Source: JBMNQS01 sp050944255
GTDB taxonomy: Bacteria > Bacillota > Clostridia > Christensenellales > Maliibacteriaceae
DNA length: 26,509 nucleotides
NCBI GenBank assembly: GCA_050944255.1
Contig: JBMNQS010000024.1
Location: 1 to 26,509 of the forward strand
Direction: 5' to 3'
The translations under genes were made by a program, and so were the position numbers. The notes under the pieces are model-generated. The model had not been told where the DNA came from. It saw only the letters and a list, made by a program, of their open reading frames with translations, and searched no databases. Below are positions 13,630 to 21,284 of this stretch, piece by piece (position 1 is the stretch's first letter; each line of letters begins with the position of its first letter).

Positions 13630-14868
13630 CTACGCGCCGCCGGCGCTCTGCTCCGGCTGATCCTCCGCCGGGCCGCCGTCGGTCAGCGTCTCCACCAGCT
13701 TGCGGTAGTCCCAGGCCATCTGCGCGTGAATAAATTTGATCCGCCCGGAATCCCGCCCCACCTCAACAGGGCCGCTCCCGCTGTCGTAGAGCATCCGGGC
13801 CGCCTGGTCGTACATGCCGTAAAGACCCGATAAGAGCGGGCTCTCCGCGGCGCCGGGAAGCGCCTTGAGCCCCTCTGCCGCTTCGGCCAGTTTATCGGCA
13901 AACCCGTTTACCGCCTCGGCCGTCTTCTCACCGTCGGTCTGCTGGTTGTCGCAGTTTCTGTAAATGACTTCCAGCTCCTGCAGAAGCGTCGGCCAGTCCT
14001 CCAGCGCGCCTTGAATCGTCTCGATCTGCTCTTTGGAAGCCGTGATGTTGAAGGAAAACTCACCGCTCTTGAGCGTGTAGACCTCGGCGGAGATGTTCAT
14101 CTGGTCCTTGATCTGCTCCTTGACGATGGAGGCGTCGTACTCGCTTGCAAAGGCGGAGCTCATCACCCGGTAGAATCCCCCGCCGTTGCGCAGGATATAG
14201 CCCGCGCCGCCCACTTCCTTGATGTTTTCCGCCGCACGGTCGGCGTTGTCGGGCAGCACAAAGGCGCCGATCTGTACCATGAAGGTATCCCAGCTTTCCA
14301 TGGTGATCTTCTCCACCACCAGATTCGCAGAGGCCTGCGCCGTCTGACTGGGTGCGGCGGAAGGCTTGACCGAAGCCGTGGGCATGGGAAGCGGCTCGGT
14401 AATGGTGGGCACCAGCCATTTGTCCGTCAGGAAAATCCCCAGAAAAATGGCCGCGGAACAAAGCACCACCGTCAAAACAATGGCCACGCCCCGGCTGCCG
14501 CCGGATGAGGCGGCGGATTTCCCTGCGCGGCCCGCGGCGTGCCGGCCGCCGGGGCGCTTTGTAAAGTGCGGGCGCTCCCGCCGCGCGGCGTCCTCCGGCG
14601 TCTGGTAAGGCTGCATCTGCTCAAGCTGCCGCTGCAGCGGATCGTTGTACTGCGGGCCCATAAAAACCTGGTCGTCCACATCAAGGTTCTGCTGGAGCAT
14701 GTAGACCTCGCCCGGAGGCGCCGCCGGTCCGTCCGCGCCCCAGGATGAATCGGGATCTTTTCCGGCGCCCCGTATATCGTATGTCCTGGGCGGCAAGGCC
14801 GGCCTTTTTTCAAATCCGCGCCGCGGCGCCGCATGCCTGCCCCGCGGCGTACTCTTTCTCTGTGCCAT
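13630..14868 (-). CDS. SPOR-domain single-pass membrane protein
   Basis: A 412-residue bitopic membrane protein. Residues 1-126 are a basic, low-complexity cytoplasmic region (RGRHAAPRRG, RPGGRHAAGRAGK). Residues 127-148 (GVAIVLTVVLCSAAIFLGIF) are the single transmembrane helix. A Pro/Ser/Thr-rich linker leads to a SPOR domain at about 193-268: WDTFMVQIGAFVLPDNADRA, GGAGYILRNGGGFYRVMSSA and YDASIVKEQIKDQM. The remaining C-terminal part is helical and unassigned. SPOR domains bind denuded peptidoglycan glycans, so the protein probably acts at the septum or spore cortex. The ATG has GGGGGAGA about eight bases upstream. A possible promoter lies at 14940-14969. Confidence 0.8.
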   Translation of the reverse strand: MAQRKSTPRGRHAAPRRGFEKRPALPPRTYDIRGAGKDPDSSWGADGPAAPPGEVYMLQQNLDVDDQVFMGPQYNDPLQRQLEQMQPYQTPEDAARRERPHFTKRPGGRHAAGRAGKSAASSGGSRGVAIVLTVVLCSAAIFLGIFLTDKWLVPTITEPLPMPTASVKPSAAPSQTAQASANLVVEKITMESWDTFMVQIGAFVLPDNADRAAENIKEVGGAGYILRNGGGFYRVMSSAFASEYDASIVKEQIKDQMNISAEVYTLKSGEFSFNITASKEQIETIQGALEDWPTLLQELEVIYRNCDNQQTDGEKTAEAVNGFADKLAEAAEGLKALPGAAESPLLSGLYGMYDQAARMLYDSGSGPVEVGRDSGRIKFIHAQMAWDYRKLVETLTDGGPAEDQPEQSAGGA

Positions 14869-14939
14869 AGATGATCTCCCCCTGTCCCGTTTGGCTGGGT
14901 CCGACGGCCGGCAAGAAGCGCCATCGGCACCATATACAA

Positions 14940-14969
14940 CTTATACAAAGTATGAGCCGCACGGAACAA
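14940..14969 (-). promoter_or_regulatory. Possible sigma-A promoter of the SPOR-domain gene
   Basis: Minus strand TTGTTC (14964-14969), 18-base spacer, TATAAG (14940-14945). It is placed just after the terminator hairpin of the upstream dCMP deaminase gene and about 70 bases before the SPOR-gene ATG. Moderate match only. Confidence 0.4.
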
Positions 14970-14971
14970 AT

Positions 14972-15007
14972 ATGAAAGGCGCTCCGGGCCGTTTTCCCCG
15001 AAGCGCC
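14972..15007 (-). terminator. Probable terminator of the dCMP deaminase gene
   Basis: On the minus strand GGCGCTTCGGG pairs with CCCGGAGCGCC with one mismatched step and an A-rich loop (14978-15007), then TTTCATATTTG. The U-run is short, so termination strength is uncertain. It lies about 20 bases past the stop codon at 15027. Confidence 0.5.
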
Positions 15008-15026
15008 AAAAACAGCGCTTAAAAAA

Positions 15027-15485
15027 TCACGGCCCGCAATACTCCTGCAGAACAAGCCCCGCCTCCCGGCAGATCTGCCGGGAAAACTCGTCGGGATAAC
15101 CATTTTTGTAGACCACCCGGCGAATGCCCGCGTTGATCATCAGCTTGGCGCAGATCACGCAGGGCTGGTGCGTGCAGTAGAGCGTGGCGCCGTTGATCTC
15201 CACCCCCATCCGCGCCGCCTGGGCGATGGCGTTCTGCTCGGCGTGCGTGGCGTAACACAATTCCTGCTGCGTACCCGATGGAATGTTCCGGATGCGCCGG
15301 AGGCACTCGCCCCGCTCCATGCAGGACGTCACCCCCACCGGCGCCCCGTTATAGCCGGTGGTCATGATCCGCCGGTCGCGGACGATCACCGCGCCCACCT
15401 TGCGGTTCTCCTGATAACAACTGGACCACGAGGCCACCGTCTGCGCCAGCTGCATGAAACGATGGTCCCACTTATCAAAAACCAC
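15027..15485 (-). CDS. comEB: dCMP deaminase (ComEB family)
   Basis: Zinc-dependent deoxycytidylate deaminase that converts dCMP to dUMP for thymidylate synthesis, 152 residues. The catalytic motif HAEQNAIAQAA gives the zinc His and proton-shuttle Glu, and TLYCTHQPCVICAKLMI supplies the two zinc Cys. GYNGAPVGVTSCMERGECLR is the substrate and allosteric loop region typical of dCMP deaminases, which separates it from tRNA or cytidine deaminases. I chose a GTG start (MVFDKWDHRFMQLAQ) because AGGGGG lies nine bases upstream and the sequence then begins like family members; an ATG at 15506 has no site at a proper distance. A good promoter precedes it at 15537-15565. Confidence 0.9.
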   Translation of the reverse strand: MVFDKWDHRFMQLAQTVASWSSCYQENRKVGAVIVRDRRIMTTGYNGAPVGVTSCMERGECLRRIRNIPSGTQQELCYATHAEQNAIAQAARMGVEINGATLYCTHQPCVICAKLMINAGIRRVVYKNGYPDEFSRQICREAGLVLQEYCGP

Positions 15486-15536
15486 GAAAGATTTCCCCCT
15501 AAACATTATCAATGGTAGCTATTAACCTCACCTTGT

Positions 15537-15565
15537 ATTCTACTGGAAAGCATAATTTTCTTCAA
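15537..15565 (-). promoter_or_regulatory. Predicted sigma-A promoter of the dCMP deaminase gene
   Basis: Minus strand TTGAAG (15560-15565), 17-base spacer, TAGAAT (15537-15542). The start site would be about 45 bases before the GTG start codon. The 307-base gap to groES is divergent and otherwise holds the groESL promoter and CIRCE; about 15566-15665 is AT-rich with nothing recognisable. Confidence 0.6.
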
Positions 15566-15665
15566 CAAAAAAGGGAAATAATTGAATATCTGCAAAAATC
15601 AAAGAAAAATAGAGCATACTAAAGATATCCCGGGGAAATTGCAAATAATCGCACCGGACCCGATC

Positions 15666-15694
15666 TTGTAATTTTCAGGAAGTTGGGGAATAAT
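15666..15694 (+). promoter_or_regulatory. Predicted sigma-A promoter of groESL
   Basis: TTGTAA (15666-15671), 17-base spacer, AATAAT (15689-15694). Transcription would begin near 15701, placing the CIRCE operator within the first 35 bases of the transcript, the usual arrangement for HrcA-controlled chaperone operons. Confidence 0.7.
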
Positions 15695-15705
15695 GAAACA
15701 TAGTT

Positions 15706-15732
15706 TTAGCACTCGGTGTTGATGAGTGCTAA
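15706..15732 (+). promoter_or_regulatory. CIRCE operator (HrcA binding site)
   Basis: Arms TTAGCACTC (15706-15714) and GAGTGCTAA (15724-15732) are separated by exactly nine bases, a perfect match to the CIRCE consensus. HrcA bound here represses groESL, and heat or misfolded-protein load releases it. The hrcA gene itself is not in the window. Confidence 0.98.
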
Positions 15733-15792
15733 CAAAAGGATAAGTCGTGCACACCGCACACCAAAATTATTTTTCGAAGGAGGCACCCTTAT

Positions 15793-16077
15793 ATGACCAT
15801 CAAACCACTGTTCGACCGGATTGTCATCAAAAATCTGGAAAGTGAAGAAACCACCAAAAGCGGCATCGTTCTGCCCAGCGCCGCACAGGAAAAACCGCAA
15901 ATGGCCGAAGTGATCGCCGTTGGCCCCGGCGGCATCGTGGACGGCAAGGAAGTCCAGATGCAGCTTAAAGTCGGCGACCGCATCATCTTCTCCAAGTACG
16001 CAGGCACCGAAGTGAAGATCGACGACGACGAGTACATCATCGTGCGTCAGAATGACGTGCTGGCCGTTGTGGAATAA
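15793..16077 (+). CDS. groES: Co-chaperonin GroES
   Basis: 10-kDa co-chaperonin that caps the GroEL chamber, 94 residues, the standard length. It begins MTIKPLFDRIVIKNLESEE, carries the mobile-loop segment TTKSGIVLPSAAQEKPQMAE and the roof region VGPGGIVDG, and ends EYIIVRQNDVLAVVE as expected. AAGGAGG lies ten bases upstream of the ATG. It is first in a two-gene operon with groEL 37 bases downstream, behind a promoter and a perfect CIRCE. Confidence 0.98.
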   Translation: MTIKPLFDRIVIKNLESEETTKSGIVLPSAAQEKPQMAEVIAVGPGGIVDGKEVQMQLKVGDRIIFSKYAGTEVKIDDDEYIIVRQNDVLAVVE

Positions 16078-16114
16078 TTTGAAACATTGATCTGATTATA
16101 GGAGGTATGAACGT

Positions 16115-17746
16115 ATGGCAAAACAAGTCAAATACGGCGAGGAAGCCCGCCGCGCCCTTGAAACCGGCGTCAACACACTGGCAGACATCGTCAAGATCAC
16201 CCTGGGCCCCAAAGGCCGCAACGTGGTGCTTGAAAAGAAATACGGCTCCCCCCTGGTCACCAACGACGGCGTGACCATCGCCAAGGAAATCGACGTGGAA
16301 GATCCCTTTGAAAACATGGGCGCCCAACTGGTCAAGGAAGTATCCACCAAGACCAACGACGTGGCCGGAGACGGCACCACCACCGCCACCATACTGGCCC
16401 AGTCCATCATCCGCGAAGGCATGCGCAACCTGGCCGCCGGCGCCAACCCCATCATCCTTCGAAAAGGCATCGAGCGCGCATCCGCCGTGGCCGTGGAGCA
16501 GATGCAGAGCTTTTCCAAACCCATCGAGACCAAGAAATCCATCACCCAGGTGGCCACCATCTCCTCCTCGGATTCGCTCATCGGCGACCTGATCGCCGAC
16601 GCCATGGAAAAAGTCGGAAACGACGGCGTCATCACCGTGGAGGAGTCCCGCACGCTGCAGACAGAGCTGAGTGTGGTGGAAGGCATGCAGTTTGACAGGG
16701 GCTACCTGTCGGCCTACATGGTCACCGATACGGAAAAAATGGAAGTCGTCATGGACGACGCCCTGCTTCTGATCACCGACAAGAAGATCAGCAATATCCA
16801 GGACATCCTGCCGCTTCTGGAGAAGATCGTGCAGCAGGGACGCAAACTGGTGATCATCGCCGAGGACATCGAGGGCGAAGCCCTGGCCACGCTGGTGCTC
16901 AATAAGCTGCGCGGCGTGTTCCAGTGCGCCGCCGTCAAGGCCCCCGGCTTCGGCGACAGGCGCAAGCAGCTGCTGGAGGATATCGCCATCTTAACCGGAG
17001 GCACCGTCATCTCCAGCGACCTGGGCATGGAGCTCAAGGACGTGGAGATCAGCGCCCTGGGCAGCGCCCGCCAGGTGAAGATCGACAAGGACAACACCAC
17101 CATCGTCGAGGGCGCCGGCACCAGCGAAGCCATCGAGGCCCGCATTGCCTCCATCCGCGCGCAGATGGAAGAGACCACCAGCGAATACGATAAGGAAAAA
17201 CTGGCCGAGCGCCTGGCCAAGCTCTCCGGCGGCGTGGCCGTCATCAACGTGGGCGCCGCCACCGAAGCGGAAATGAAAGAGCGCAAGCTGCGCATCGAGG
17301 ACGCCCTCAACGCCACCCGCGCGGCCGTTGAAGAAGGCATCATCCCCGGCGGCGGCGTGGCGCTGATCGCCACCATCAAAGCCGTTGAAAAACTGCTGGA
17401 TGAAACCGATGGCGACGAGCGCACAGGCGTGGCCATCGTGCTTCGCGCCCTGGAAGAACCCGTGCGCCAGATCGCTCTGAACGCCGGCAGGGACGGCAGC
17501 ATCGTCGTGGAGAAGATCAAGGCCGCCGATACCTTCGGCTTCGGCTACAACGCCCTGACCAACGAGTACGGCGATATGTCCGAGTTCGGTATCCTCGATC
17601 CCACGAAGGTGACCCGCAGCGCCCTTCAGAACGCGGCCAGCATCGCGGCCCTGCTTCTGACCACCGAATCGCTTGTCTGCGACATCCCCGAGCCCGAGAG
17701 CGCGGCGGCCCCCAATCCGGCGGCCATGGGCGGCGGCATGTATTAA
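16115..17746 (+). CDS. groEL: Chaperonin GroEL
   Basis: 60-kDa chaperonin that folds client proteins in the cytosol as a double heptameric ring, 543 residues, full length. ATP-site motifs are TLGPKGRNVVLEKKYGSPLV, NDGVTIAKEI and AGDGTTTATILAQ near the N-terminus, and the C-terminal equatorial part has GIIPGGGVALI, GRDGSIVVEKI and DPTKVTRSALQNAASIAALL. The protein ends with the GGGMY-type Gly/Met tail. AGGAGG lies about eight bases upstream of the ATG. Transcription ends at the hairpin just after the stop codon. Confidence 0.98.
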   Translation: MAKQVKYGEEARRALETGVNTLADIVKITLGPKGRNVVLEKKYGSPLVTNDGVTIAKEIDVEDPFENMGAQLVKEVSTKTNDVAGDGTTTATILAQSIIREGMRNLAAGANPIILRKGIERASAVAVEQMQSFSKPIETKKSITQVATISSSDSLIGDLIADAMEKVGNDGVITVEESRTLQTELSVVEGMQFDRGYLSAYMVTDTEKMEVVMDDALLLITDKKISNIQDILPLLEKIVQQGRKLVIIAEDIEGEALATLVLNKLRGVFQCAAVKAPGFGDRRKQLLEDIAILTGGTVISSDLGMELKDVEISALGSARQVKIDKDNTTIVEGAGTSEAIEARIASIRAQMEETTSEYDKEKLAERLAKLSGGVAVINVGAATEAEMKERKLRIEDALNATRAAVEEGIIPGGGVALIATIKAVEKLLDETDGDERTGVAIVLRALEEPVRQIALNAGRDGSIVVEKIKAADTFGFGYNALTNEYGDMSEFGILDPTKVTRSALQNAASIAALLLTTESLVCDIPEPESAAAPNPAAMGGGMY

Positions 17747-17779
17747 GCCGGAAGTCATCCCTAAAAACAACAAACAACA

Positions 17780-17804
17780 AAAAAGAGCCTTCGGGCTCTT
17801 TTTT
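17780..17804 (+). terminator. groESL terminator
   Basis: An A-run, then GAGCC (17785-17789), a stable TTCG tetraloop and GGCTC (17794-17798), followed by six T. With the A/T runs pairing, the stem is about ten bases. It lies 33 bases past the groEL stop. Confidence 0.9.
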
Positions 17805-18303
17805 GAGGCCGTCAAAAAACCATGTTTTTTGACGGGCATGCCAGGGCTTTTCCTGCTGCAAAAACCAATGGATAGTTTTTGCAGCGGCCGGAAAACCCTG
17901 AGCGGTGTGGGCTGCGGCCGCGCATGTCGCCCTTGCCCACGGGATTAAAATGAGGGGGCTTTGGCCCCCTAATAACCCCCAAAAGGACTTTTCTGACAGT
18001 CTGAAAAAGAGCCTTCGGGCTCTTTTTGTTTACCTTGAAAAATAAAGTCGTCCTTTTCGGCCGCATGTTTTTGTGCATGGCTTAGAAGTTGTGGCTGAAG
18101 AAATGTATACCTGCGGGTTTGTAAACAAAGCCTTCCGGGACCGTCGCACAGGTTATCGGGTTTGACGGTAGACAAAGGGCTTCGCCCTTCACGCAATCCG
18201 GGAATCCGCTGGGATTTTCAGGCAGCTTAAAGAGATTCCGGGCTCTTTTTCGGGCTTTTTAGGCAAAATTCGCGCATTTTTGATCGTCAACCGGATTTTT
18301 ATG
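17805..18303. repeat. Structured non-coding block with dense inverted repeats
   Basis: No gene is supported between groEL and the next promoter. The block holds GTCAAAAAAC/GTTTTTTGAC (17811-17833); a long two-part hairpin at 17842-17900, inner arms GCTGCAAAAAC and GTTTTTGCAGC (11 perfect pairs), outer arms CAGGGCTTTTCC and GGAAAACCCTG; AGGGGGC/GCCCCCT (17953-17970); TTTTCTGAC/GTCTGAAAA near 17989; and AAGGGCTTCGCCCTT (about 18175-18189). A second exact copy of the groEL terminator sits at 18004-18027, and a third related GGGCTCTTTTTCGGGC string is near 18240-18260. Small open frames across it reuse the same terminator-derived peptide and are not genes. It could be a non-coding transcript or a pile of degraded intergenic repeats. 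Confidence 0.7.
18004..18027 (+). terminator. Second copy of the groESL-type terminator
   Basis: The 24 bases here are identical to 17780-17803, including the GAGCC-TTCG-GGCTC hairpin and five T. No protein gene ends between the two, so it is either a backup terminator or ends an unrecognised short transcript. Confidence 0.75.
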
Positions 18304-18332
18304 TTGACGTTTGACGCCGAAAGAAATATCAT
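18304..18332 (+). promoter_or_regulatory. Predicted sigma-A promoter of the zinc-ribbon membrane protein gene
   Basis: TTGACG (18304-18309), 17-base spacer, TATCAT (18327-18332), 44 bases before the start codon. A second TTGACG starts at 18311 but has a poorer -10. Confidence 0.65.
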
Positions 18333-18375
18333 ATGATTATCATACAAAGTTATTTTCATACGAGGTGAAAAAACC

Positions 18376-19374
18376 ATGCGTTGCATTTGGTGCGGGTACG
18401 ATATTCCAGGCGGCGAGGGCTATTGCCCGTACTGCGGCGAGCCTGTCAGAAAGCCCAGGGGTCCGCTGATTACGCCGCAAGACTACGATGCGGACTTCCG
18501 CGGCTACGGGCAGAGCCCTGCGCGGCAGCCGGCGCCGCGCCACGCGCAGCCTCCGGAGGAGCCCGAAGATCCCTATGCCCCGATGTACCGGCAGATGCAG
18601 CAGGACATCTACGAGCAGCGGCAGCAGCCGCGTCAAAGTCCCTACGCGCAGCAGCCGCCTGCCCCGCAGGCACCCCCACAGCCCTATACCGCGCACCAGG
18701 GCCCGCCGCGCGTACCTCGCTACGAGCCGGCACAGCCGCCGGAAAACTGGCAGGACGCACAGCGCGGCGGCTATCCGCAGCAGAGCGTGCAGCCGCAGCG
18801 GCCTCTCCAGCCCGCAAGGCCCGTACAGCCCCCAAGATCGGCGCAGCAGCAGCCGTATATCCCGCCCGCACAGGGCGCCTACGCGCCGAAAAATCAATGG
18901 TCGTCCCAGCCCGTGCCACGCCCCGCGCCGCAAAGAGGCAGTGCGGCGCCCGATCCTTACGGCGACGCGTACTATGCCGCGGATAATCACGACGAGATTT
19001 ACCGGCAGAGCGAGGCGCCCCGCATGTCCTCGGGCGCAAAGGCCTTTATGTGGATCGGCATGATCCTTCTGGTGGCGCTGGCGGTATTTGCCTACCTGGC
19101 GGTGTTCACCGACGTGATCTTTACGGAGCCCGCCGAAATCATCACGCTGGAAGAATACCAGCAGATTGAACTGGGCATGACCTACCAGGAGGTCTGCCAG
19201 ATCATCGGCGGCGAAGGCACGTTGCTTGAAATCGACCCCGATACGCTTTCGCTGAATGAGGGCGCCGACGTGAAGCAATACGCCTGGAGAGGCAACGGGG
19301 GCGCCGGGTCCCAGGCGCAGATCCTCTTTGAGGACGACGCGGTGGTCAGCATGTACCAGGTGGGGCTGACTTAG
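18376..19374 (+). CDS. Zinc-ribbon, Pro/Gln-rich, single-pass membrane protein with DUF3862/SmpA-like C-terminus
   Basis: A 332-residue protein of four parts. Residues 1-24 form a zinc ribbon (CIWC at 3-6, CPYC at 17-20). Residues 30-215 are low-complexity, rich in Pro, Gln, Tyr and Arg. Residues 222-244 (KAFMWIGMILLVALAVFAYL) are one transmembrane helix. Residues 255-332 resemble DUF3862/SmpA-OmlA: TLEEYQQIELGMTYQEVCQI, IGGEGTLLE, then YAWRGNGGAGSQAQILFEDD and a VVSMYQVGL ending. The zinc ribbon should be inside the cell and the small domain outside. GAGGTG lies eight bases before the ATG. The function is not known; a membrane scaffold or sensor is a guess. Its stop TAG overlaps the stop of prmA on the other strand. 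Confidence 0.8.
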   Translation: MRCIWCGYDIPGGEGYCPYCGEPVRKPRGPLITPQDYDADFRGYGQSPARQPAPRHAQPPEEPEDPYAPMYRQMQQDIYEQRQQPRQSPYAQQPPAPQAPPQPYTAHQGPPRVPRYEPAQPPENWQDAQRGGYPQQSVQPQRPLQPARPVQPPRSAQQQPYIPPAQGAYAPKNQWSSQPVPRPAPQRGSAAPDPYGDAYYAADNHDEIYRQSEAPRMSSGAKAFMWIGMILLVALAVFAYLAVFTDVIFTEPAEIITLEEYQQIELGMTYQEVCQIIGGEGTLLEIDPDTLSLNEGADVKQYAWRGNGGAGSQAQILFEDDAVVSMYQVGLT

Positions 19375-20333
19375 CCGTTTTTCCGCAGCGTCAGCGCGTT
19401 CCACTCGCCCCGCACAGCCCTGTTTTCAAGCATAAATCCCCAAGCATCAAGGGCGGCCGTCACTTCATCCATCCGATCGTGTATGATCCCCGATGCGATG
19501 AGGCGGCCGCCTTCTTTGAGCCATATGCCAAATTTCGGCGCCAGGGAAACGATCACGTCCGCCACGATGTTGGCCAGCACCAGATCGTAGTTCCCGCCCA
19601 GCTTCCTTGCCAGCGCCTCGTCGGCAATAAGATTGCCCGCAAACACCTGGTATCTCTCCGCCACCCGGTTCTTCGCCGCATTTTCCCCGGCAGATTTCGC
19701 CGCTGCGGGATCGATATCCACGGCCGTCGCCCGCCGCGCCCCCAAAAGCAGCGCCGCCACCGATAAAATGCCGCTGCCGCAGCCTGCGTCCAGCACCTTC
19801 TTACCCGCCAGGTCCATCGCCTCCACCGCCTCAAGGCACATGGCGGTGGTCTCGTGCTGGCCGGTGCCGAAGGCAATCCCCGGATTGATGTAGAGCGGGA
19901 TGCGGCCTTTATGCTTATCGGGCAGGCGCTCCCACTCGGGCACGATCACGAGCCTTTCCCCGATGGGGATGGCATGGTAGTGCTTTTTCCAGTTGTCCGC
20001 CCAGTCCTCGTCGCGCACCAGCTTCTCACAAACCGAAAGCGCGCCCAGGTCAATACCGATATCCTGCCGAGCCAGCCAGGCGATGCGTTCGAGAATGCGC
20101 GTCCTCTCCCCCTCGTTCCCGGCGTAGACGCGCACCGCCGGACACCGGCCCGCCAGCACCGCCTCCCCGTCCTCCACATAATCCCATGTATCGGAAACAT
20201 CCATCAAAAACCGCTGGATGCTCTGCCGGTCCTCGATAATCTCCAAATGCTGAAAGCCCGCCGCCAGAAGCGCCGCGCCGACGATCTCAATGCCATCGGC
20301 GGTGGTTTCAACGGTGATTTGAATCATATCCAT
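19371..20333 (-). CDS. prmA: Ribosomal protein L11 methyltransferase
   Basis: S-adenosylmethionine-dependent methyltransferase that trimethylates ribosomal protein L11, 320 residues, the usual size. The N-terminal substrate-binding part (ITVETTADGIEIVGAALLAA) is followed by the PrmA hallmark INPGIAFGTGQHETT (149-163), the SAM-binding motif VLDAGCGSGILSVAA (180-194), AVDIDP (204-209) and the catalytic-region NYDLVLANIVADVI (248-261). The start MDMIQIT has GAGGGG eight bases upstream; GTG two codons earlier and ATG two codons later are less well placed. It converges on the zinc-ribbon gene, and the stops share bases 19371-19374. In many Firmicutes prmA follows dnaJ; here it stands alone. Confidence 0.95.
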   Translation of the reverse strand: MDMIQITVETTADGIEIVGAALLAAGFQHLEIIEDRQSIQRFLMDVSDTWDYVEDGEAVLAGRCPAVRVYAGNEGERTRILERIAWLARQDIGIDLGALSVCEKLVRDEDWADNWKKHYHAIPIGERLVIVPEWERLPDKHKGRIPLYINPGIAFGTGQHETTAMCLEAVEAMDLAGKKVLDAGCGSGILSVAALLLGARRATAVDIDPAAAKSAGENAAKNRVAERYQVFAGNLIADEALARKLGGNYDLVLANIVADVIVSLAPKFGIWLKEGGRLIASGIIHDRMDEVTAALDAWGFMLENRAVRGEWNALTLRKNG

Positions 20334-20365
20334 GATCTTCACCCCTCAAAGCGTTTTCAAGGCGT

Positions 20366-20394
20366 ATCTTACCACAGGGGATAGAAAAATGAAA
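20366..20394 (-). promoter_or_regulatory. Possible promoter of prmA
   Basis: Minus strand TTTCAT (20389-20394), 17-base spacer, TAAGAT (20366-20371) preceded by TGG, an extended -10. It lies about 33 bases before the start codon. Confidence 0.4.
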
Positions 20395-20420
20395 GGCGGG
20401 GCCGGTGTAGATGCGCACAC

Positions 20421-20455
20421 AGACTAAAAAGGTACGGAAATGTATCCGTACCTTT
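20421..20455 (-). terminator. sigG terminator
   Basis: Ten-base perfect arms AAAGGTACGG (20428-20437) and CCGTACCTTT (20446-20455) with an eight-base loop. On the minus strand the hairpin ends in CTTTTTAGTC. It lies 56 bases past the sigG stop. Confidence 0.85.
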
Positions 20456-20510
20456 GAAATAACATTTTTAATATTTTCACGGCGGCTCTTGCCGGAGATA
20501 TCGTCCGCCG

Positions 20511-21284
20511 CTAAATCTGTTTCCTCATTTTGTTTAGGGCCAGCTTTTCCAGCCGGGAAACCTGGGCCTGGGATATGCCCACTTCCTTGGCCACCTCCAT
20601 CTGCGTGCGGCCCTGGAAAAAACGCATGGTCACGATCTTCTTCTCTCGCTCTCCCAGCTTCTGCAGCGCCTCCTGTATGGAAAGGTCCTCCACCCAGCTT
20701 TCCTCGCGCTCCTTGTCGTCGCGCACCTGGTCCATCACGTAAATGGCGTCCGCGCCGTCGTGATACACCGGCTCGAACAGCGATATGGGCGCCTGTATGG
20801 CGTCCAGCGCATAGGTGACCTCCTCCCGGGAAAGCCCCATCTGCTCCGCAATCTCCTCGATGCGCGGCTCCTGCCCGTTTTTCCTCGTCAGCTCCTCGCG
20901 GACACCCAGCGCCTTGTAAGCCGTGTCCCGCAGCGAGCGGCTGACCCGAATCGTATTGTTGTCGCGCAGATACCGCCTGATCTCGCCGATGACCATGGGC
21001 ACCGCATAGGTTGAAAACCGTACGCCCATGGTGATATCAAAATTGTCGATGGCCTTGATCAGTCCCACGCATCCCACCTGAAACAGGTCGTCCGGGTTCT
21101 CCCCTCGGCTTGAGAATCGCTGTATAATGCTCAATACCAGGCGTAAATTGCCCTCGATGATCTTCTGCCGCGCCGTCTGGTCGCCCTCGTGCATCGCTAT
21201 GAACAACTCGCGCATTTCCTCCGCTTTGAGCACCTTCAATTTGGATGTGTCCACGCCGCAGATCTCAACTTTTCTCAGTGCCAA
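20511..21284 (-). CDS. sigG: RNA polymerase sporulation sigma factor SigG
   Basis: Late forespore-specific sigma factor, 257 residues, about the same length as B. subtilis SigG. It begins with the SigG-specific KVEICGVDTSKLKVLKAEEM. Region 2 is NLRLVLSIIQRFSSRGENPD then DDLFQVGCVGLIKAIDNFD, with VRFSTYAVPMVIGEIRRYLR. Region 3 includes IRVSRSLRDTAYKALGVREE, and region 4 has RFFQGRTQMEVAKEVGISQA and QVSRLEKLALNKM. I chose a TTG start (MALRKVEICG) with GGAGG eight bases upstream; an ATG 18 codons earlier adds a non-conserved, RBS-containing extension. SigG is often found beside spoIIGA-sigE, but neither gene is here. It is strong evidence for endospore formation. Its own terminator follows. Confidence 0.95.
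   Translation of the reverse strand: MALRKVEICGVDTSKLKVLKAEEMRELFIAMHEGDQTARQKIIEGNLRLVLSIIQRFSSRGENPDDLFQVGCVGLIKAIDNFDITMGVRFSTYAVPMVIGEIRRYLRDNNTIRVSRSLRDTAYKALGVREELTRKNGQEPRIEEIAEQMGLSREEVTYALDAIQAPISLFEPVYHDGADAIYVMDQVRDDKEREESWVEDLSIQEALQKLGEREKKIVTMRFFQGRTQMEVAKEVGISQAQVSRLEKLALNKMRKQI

Noticed and set aside
17517..18386. Minus- and plus-strand open frames in the block after groEL.
   Set aside because: They share a Lys-Glu-Pro-Glu-Gly or Lys-Ser-Pro-Lys-Ala peptide that comes from the repeated terminator sequence, and lack plausible starts.
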